Positions 60,417-64,000 of a stretch of DNA of 64,000 nucleotides are shown piece by piece (position 1 is the first letter of the stretch; each line of letters begins with the position of its first letter). The translations under genes were made by a program, and so were the position numbers. Source of the DNA: CAWEDP01 sp963807925 (GTDB lineage: Bacteria; Acidobacteriota; Vicinamibacteria; Vicinamibacterales; CAVVIG01); assembly GCA_963807925.1 (NCBI GenBank), contig CAWEDP010000002.1:682001-746000 (forward strand). The letters are read 5' to 3'. The notes beneath the pieces are model-generated. The model saw only the letters and a list, made by a program, of their open reading frames with translations. It was not told where the DNA came from and made no database searches.

Positions 60417-61214
60417 ATGGCGCGGCCGGTCATCGCCCTGCTGACCGACTTCGGCAGCCGCGACCACTATGCCGGCACGATGAAGGGCGTCGCCCTCGGC
60501 ATCTGTCCTGAGGTCACCCTCGTCGATATCACCCACGACGTGCCGCCGCACGACGTGGCGACCGCCTCGCTCGAGCTGGCCGCCTGTTTCCGCTACTTTC
60601 CAGGCGGCACGATCTTCCTGGTCGTCGTCGATCCCGGCGTGGGATCGAGCCGCCGGGGCCTGGCCGTCGAAGCGGGCGAGTACCGGTTCGTCGCACCCGA
60701 CAACGGCGTGCTGACGGCGGCGCTCGACGAGGTCGCGCCGAAGCGGATGGTGGAGCTGACCGACCGCCGGTACGCGCGGCCGACCGTCAGCCGGACGTTC
60801 GAAGGGCGGGACCGCTTCGCGCCGGCGGCCGCGTGGCTCGCCCGGGGCATCGATCTCGCGGCGCTGGGACGGCCGGTGTCCGCGGTGCAGCGGATCGAGG
60901 TGCCGGGGCCAACCGTGACCGACGAGCGCATCGACGGCGAAGTCGTGCGCGTCGATCGGTTCGGCAATCTGATCTCCAACATCGATTCGCGGGTCTTCGA
61001 ACGGTTCGCCGCGCTCGGCGGCTCGCTCGAGGTGAGCGTCGGCTCGCGTCCGGTCGGCCGGATCGTGTCGACCTACGCCGACTCGGCGGCCGGCGAATCG
61101 TGCGCGCTCTTCGGCAGCAGCGATCATCTGGAGATCGCCGTGAACGGGTCGAGCGCGGCGGATCTGCTTCGGCTCGGAGCCGGCGCGCCGGTTCGCATCG
61201 TCCGGCGCGCGTGA
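60417..61214 (+). CDS. SAM hydroxide adenosyltransferase (SAM hydrolase, DUF62)
   Basis: 265 residues. IALLTDFGSRDHYAGTMKGV, ITHDVPPHDV, LVVVDPGVGSSRRGLAV and DNGVLT are the DUF62 signatures (Asp and His of the SAM site); the second domain ends with DRFGNLISNID. The family splits SAM into adenosine and methionine using a water-derived hydroxide. Directly adjoins a methyltransferase-like gene. Why a cell would destroy SAM here is not known. Confidence 0.92.
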   Translation: MARPVIALLTDFGSRDHYAGTMKGVALGICPEVTLVDITHDVPPHDVATASLELAACFRYFPGGTIFLVVVDPGVGSSRRGLAVEAGEYRFVAPDNGVLTAALDEVAPKRMVELTDRRYARPTVSRTFEGRDRFAPAAAWLARGIDLAALGRPVSAVQRIEVPGPTVTDERIDGEVVRVDRFGNLISNIDSRVFERFAALGGSLEVSVGSRPVGRIVSTYADSAAGESCALFGSSDHLEIAVNGSSAADLLRLGAGAPVRIVRRA

Positions 61215-61240
61215 TAGCATCCTCCTGTTCCACCGGACGC

Positions 61241-62458
61241 ATGATCGACCTCGATCTCACCGACGAACAGCGACTGCTCGAGCAGTCGGTCCGTGAATGG
61301 GCCGCACGCGAGATGGCCCCGCGCATTCACGATCTCGATCGCGAGCACCGGTTCGATCGGTCCGTCTTCGCCGGCATGGCGTCGCTGGGGCTCCTCGGCC
61401 TGGCCGTGCCACAGGAGTACGGCGGGGCGGGCATGGATTACATCTCGCTCGGCCTTGCCAGCGAGGAGCTCGAGTACGTGGACACCTCGCTGCGGGTGAT
61501 CATGTCGGTCCACGCCGCGCTCAATTGCCTGTCGCTCCTCACCTGGGGCAGCGAGGATCAGAAGCAGCGCTTCCTCGTGCCGCAGGCGCAGGGCACAAGG
61601 ATCGCCGGCTACGCGCTGACCGAGCCGGGCGCCGGCAGCGACGTCCGCGCGATCCAGACGACGGCCGTGAAACAGGGCGACCGGTACGTGCTGAACGGCG
61701 AGAAATCGTGGATCTCGCTGGCGGATCTCGCCGACAGCTTTCTGGTCATCGCCTGGACCGACCCCGCCAGGAAGAAGACGCGGGATCCCTCGGGCCTCAC
61801 CGCATTCATCGTCGAGCGCGCGTTCAAGGGATTCTCGAGCGGCCCGATGAAGGAGAAGTGGGGCATCCTGGCGGGCAACACCGGCTATTTCACCATGGCC
61901 GACGTCGAGGTGCCGGCCGACAACGTGCTCGGCGGTGTCGGCGAAGGCTTCAAGATCGCCATGTCGGCCCTCGATCAGGGGCGCTTCACGGTCGCGGCGG
62001 GCGCCACCGGTCTGGTCCGGGCCTGTCGCGACGCCAGTATCAGGTACGCGAAGGATCGGCGGACCTTCGGCGTGGAAATCGCGCAGCACCAGCTCGTCAA
62101 GGAGATGCTGGCGCAGATGGAATCCGACTATCAGGCGTCGCGCCTGCTCTGGATGCGCGCCGGCTGGCTGAAGAACCTGGGACGCCGCAACACCCGCGAA
62201 ACCGGCCTGGCGAAATGGTTCGCGACCGTCGCCTCGGAACGGGCGGCCGGCGACGCCGTCCAGATTCACGGCGCCAACGGCTACTCCGACGAGTACCCCG
62301 TCGGCCGGTTCTACCGTAACTGCAAGGGCGCGGTCATCTACGAGGGCACCCGGGAGATCCACAAGCTGATGCAGGCCGACTACCTGCTCGGGTACCGGAC
62401 CGACCGCGCCAGCCGGTGCGAGCTGCCTCCTTACCCGTACCCCGCCGGCGTGAAATGA
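61241..62458 (+). CDS. Acyl-CoA dehydrogenase
   Basis: 405 residues from ATG 61241. DEQRLLEQSVREWAAREM, YALTEPGAGSDVRAIQTTAV (FAD/substrate), RTFGVEIAQHQLVKEMLAQM, and the catalytic base in YEGTREIHKLM (Glu). The pattern is that of short/branched-chain or glutaryl-type dehydrogenases. Substrate not determined; no adjacent ETF or thiolase. Confidence 0.92.
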   Translation: MIDLDLTDEQRLLEQSVREWAAREMAPRIHDLDREHRFDRSVFAGMASLGLLGLAVPQEYGGAGMDYISLGLASEELEYVDTSLRVIMSVHAALNCLSLLTWGSEDQKQRFLVPQAQGTRIAGYALTEPGAGSDVRAIQTTAVKQGDRYVLNGEKSWISLADLADSFLVIAWTDPARKKTRDPSGLTAFIVERAFKGFSSGPMKEKWGILAGNTGYFTMADVEVPADNVLGGVGEGFKIAMSALDQGRFTVAAGATGLVRACRDASIRYAKDRRTFGVEIAQHQLVKEMLAQMESDYQASRLLWMRAGWLKNLGRRNTRETGLAKWFATVASERAAGDAVQIHGANGYSDEYPVGRFYRNCKGAVIYEGTREIHKLMQADYLLGYRTDRASRCELPPYPYPAGVK

Positions 62459-62603
62459 ATCGATCCCTTCCATCGTAATTCCGTTGCGAAGCCCGCAGTC
62501 GGTCTCTGTTTCGGCTGTTGCTCTGTCGTTTCGTTGATTGTTTGCCTTTCGTGGAACGTGGCCCTGTGACGTCGGGCTTCGTCCGATTGCCTGCGGGCCG
62601 CCT

Positions 62604-63599
62604 ATGAACTCTGACCTTTCTCTCGATTTCCTGCGCGTCGTCGAGCAGGCGGCCATCGCCTGCGCGCACACGATGGGGCAGGGCGACCGCCACAACTCGG
62701 ATCATGTGGCGGTCGAGGCGATGCGCGCCGTGATGGACACCGTGCCCATCGACGGGACGATCGTGATCGGCGAGGGCGAACGAGACGAAGCGCCGATGCT
62801 GTACATCGGCGAGAAGGTGGGGTTGGCGAACGCCGGCGACGCGGCGAGCGCGGACGGCCGCTACCAGGCGGTGGACATCGCCGTCGATCCGCTGGAAGGC
62901 ACGAATCTGTGCGCCACCGGTGCGCCGAACGCCATCGCGGTGCTCGCGGCGGCCACCAAGGGGGGTCTGCTGCACGCGCCCGATCTCTACATGGAGAAGC
63001 TCGTCGTCGGGCCGAGCTCGAGCGACGCGGTGGATCTCGATGCTCCCGTGGCCCAGAACCTCGAGGCGATTGCGAAGTGCCTCGGCCGGCACGTCGAGGA
63101 TCTGGTGGTCGTAGTGCTCGAGCGCGATCGACACGCCAAGCTCATCGCCGACATCCGCGCGACCGGCGCGCGCATCCGGCTGATTGGCGACGGCGATCTC
63201 TCGGCGGGGATTGCCGCGGCGGTGGTCGGGTCGGGCGTGCATGCGGTGATGGGGACCGGTGGCGCGCCGGAAGGCGTCCTGTGCGCGGCCGCGATGCGAT
63301 GCCTGAACGGCGAGATCCTCGCGCGCCTCGTGGTCAGCAAGCCGGAGCACGAGGCGCGGTGCCGCGCCATGGGGATCGACGACGTCAGCAAGGTGTACCG
63401 CGCCCGCGACCTCGCGCCGGGCCGCTCGATCATCTTCGCGGCCACCGGCGTGACCGACGGCACGCTGATGCGGGGTGTGCGTTTCTTCGGCGAAGGGGTG
63501 CGCACCAGTTCGGTGATCATGCAGAACAACCCGCACCGCATCCGGTTCATCGACAGCATTCACGTCGCCGGCGACCGCAATGTCCGTATCAGGTTCTAA
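62604..63599 (+). CDS. glpX: Fructose-1,6-bisphosphatase, class II
   Basis: 331 residues from ATG 62604. VIGEGERDEAPMLYIGEKVG, VDIAVDPLEGTNLCATG (metal site) and VMGTGGAPEGVLCAAAMRCL are GlpX signatures. Removes the C1 phosphate of fructose-1,6-bisphosphate in gluconeogenesis. The 145 bases before it show no clear promoter; it is followed within 18 bases by a GntR gene. Confidence 0.95.
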   Translation: MNSDLSLDFLRVVEQAAIACAHTMGQGDRHNSDHVAVEAMRAVMDTVPIDGTIVIGEGERDEAPMLYIGEKVGLANAGDAASADGRYQAVDIAVDPLEGTNLCATGAPNAIAVLAAATKGGLLHAPDLYMEKLVVGPSSSDAVDLDAPVAQNLEAIAKCLGRHVEDLVVVVLERDRHAKLIADIRATGARIRLIGDGDLSAGIAAAVVGSGVHAVMGTGGAPEGVLCAAAMRCLNGEILARLVVSKPEHEARCRAMGIDDVSKVYRARDLAPGRSIIFAATGVTDGTLMRGVRFFGEGVRTSSVIMQNNPHRIRFIDSIHVAGDRNVRIRF

Positions 63600-63602
63600 C
63601 CT

Positions 63603-64000
63603 GTGAAAGTCGAGCCGATGAAAGACATACCCGAAGCCTCCAGCCTCGCGTCGGAAGCCTACGGCGTCGTCCGGCGCCGCATCGTTCGCGGCAAGGTGGG
63701 TCTGGGACAGGTCATCTCGCGGCGCAAGATTGCCGCCGAGCTCGGCATGAGCTTTCTCCCGGTGTCGATGGCGCTCCTGCGTCTCGAGTTCGAAGGGTTG
63801 CTCGAGAGCCGGCCGCGCGCCGGCACGCGCGTCCGTATCCCGTCGCCCGACGACGTGCGGGGGCATTACGTGGTTCGAGAGGCGCTGGAGGTCCAGGCGG
63901 CGAAGCTCTTCGCGGAAGAGGCAACGGCGCGCGAGCGGCTCGAGCTCAAGCAGCTGGCGGCGCGGGTCGATGCGCTGGCGGAGATTCCAGGCGACCGGGC
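63603..64000 (+). CDS. GntR-family transcriptional regulator (partial)
   Basis: Starts at GTG 63603 or ATG 63618 and runs off the window after about 130 residues. A winged helix-turn-helix (YGVVRRRIVRGKVGLGQVIS, IAAELGMSFLPVSMALLRLEFEGLL) is followed by the beginning of an FCD-type effector domain (YVVREALEVQAAKLFAEEA). The effector is unknown. It lies just after glpX and may control it. Confidence 0.88.
   Translation, partial: MKVEPMKDIPEASSLASEAYGVVRRRIVRGKVGLGQVISRRKIAAELGMSFLPVSMALLRLEFEGLLESRPRAGTRVRIPSPDDVRGHYVVREALEVQAAKLFAEEATARERLELKQLAARVDALAEIPGDR

Overview
The window is high-GC chromosomal DNA from a bacterium that most resembles the Acidobacteriota (class Vicinamibacteria or a close relative). 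This is inferred from family content, not from a marker gene. The pointers are a VWFA-domain surface protein of the type expanded in Acidobacteria, DUF2911 and DUF4159 proteins, a bactofilin, RND pumps in tandem, S8 peptidases with Trp-Gly repeats, and short palindromic units read in frame as VRLQPD. No rRNA is present. Two tRNA genes, Glu(UUC) and Lys(UUU), are complete.

Layout. 0-3.1 kb: end of a membrane protein, an OpgC-like acyltransferase, an MmcQ/YjbR protein, a methyltransferase and a CsbD protein. 3.1-17.3 kb: a decayed accessory region. It holds remnants of a xanthine-dehydrogenase-type FAD subunit, a frameshifted secreted protein, an intact subtilisin-like protease, a PIN-domain gene broken in three places, two glycosyltransferases, an IS5/IS1182-like element (8664-9950), an IS3-family element (10716-12282), and a degraded integrative and mobilizable element lodged in the 3' end of tRNA-Glu. 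The mobile element left two copies of the integrase end plus att site, 3.86 kb apart. The interval between them carries a PemK/MazF toxin-antitoxin pair and an alpha/beta hydrolase.

17.3-28.7 kb is ordinary backbone: lgt, a slipin/NfeD pair, membrane and lipoprotein genes, an assimilatory sulfate reduction operon cysDNH behind a leader with a terminator, an ornithine-cyclodeaminase-type enzyme, and a NarL-type two-component system. 28.7-38.8 kb is a tightly coupled efflux operon: an adaptor, two paralogous RND permeases, a TolC-like channel, a universal stress protein and a DUF4159 protein. The first permease has lost the TM4 aspartate kept by the second, which suggests a heteromeric pump.

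39-46.8 kb: DUF2911 protein, a receiver protein, and a minus-strand run receiver-hemE-hemH-hemG-O-methyltransferase-arginase, followed by two frameshifted hypothetical genes. 46.8-64 kb: VWFA protein, an orphan beta-class DNA methyltransferase, an M20 peptidase, a D-Ala-D-Ala carboxypeptidase, fdhE, glycogen synthase, trxA/trxB, mnmA/cysteine desulfurase, bactofilin with its neighbours, an acyl-CoA dehydrogenase, glpX and the start of a GntR regulator.

Several otherwise conserved genes are interrupted by single-base indels: the FIMAH-like secreted protein, tolC, a receiver, two hypotheticals, the relaxase and the PIN gene. Some of these may be assembly errors, and I mark them separately. No CRISPR array and no complete defence system were found. 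The items most worth a second look are the cysDNH leader, the twin hairpins inside the IS3 element, the asymmetric RND pair and the tandem tRNA-Glu insertion scar.
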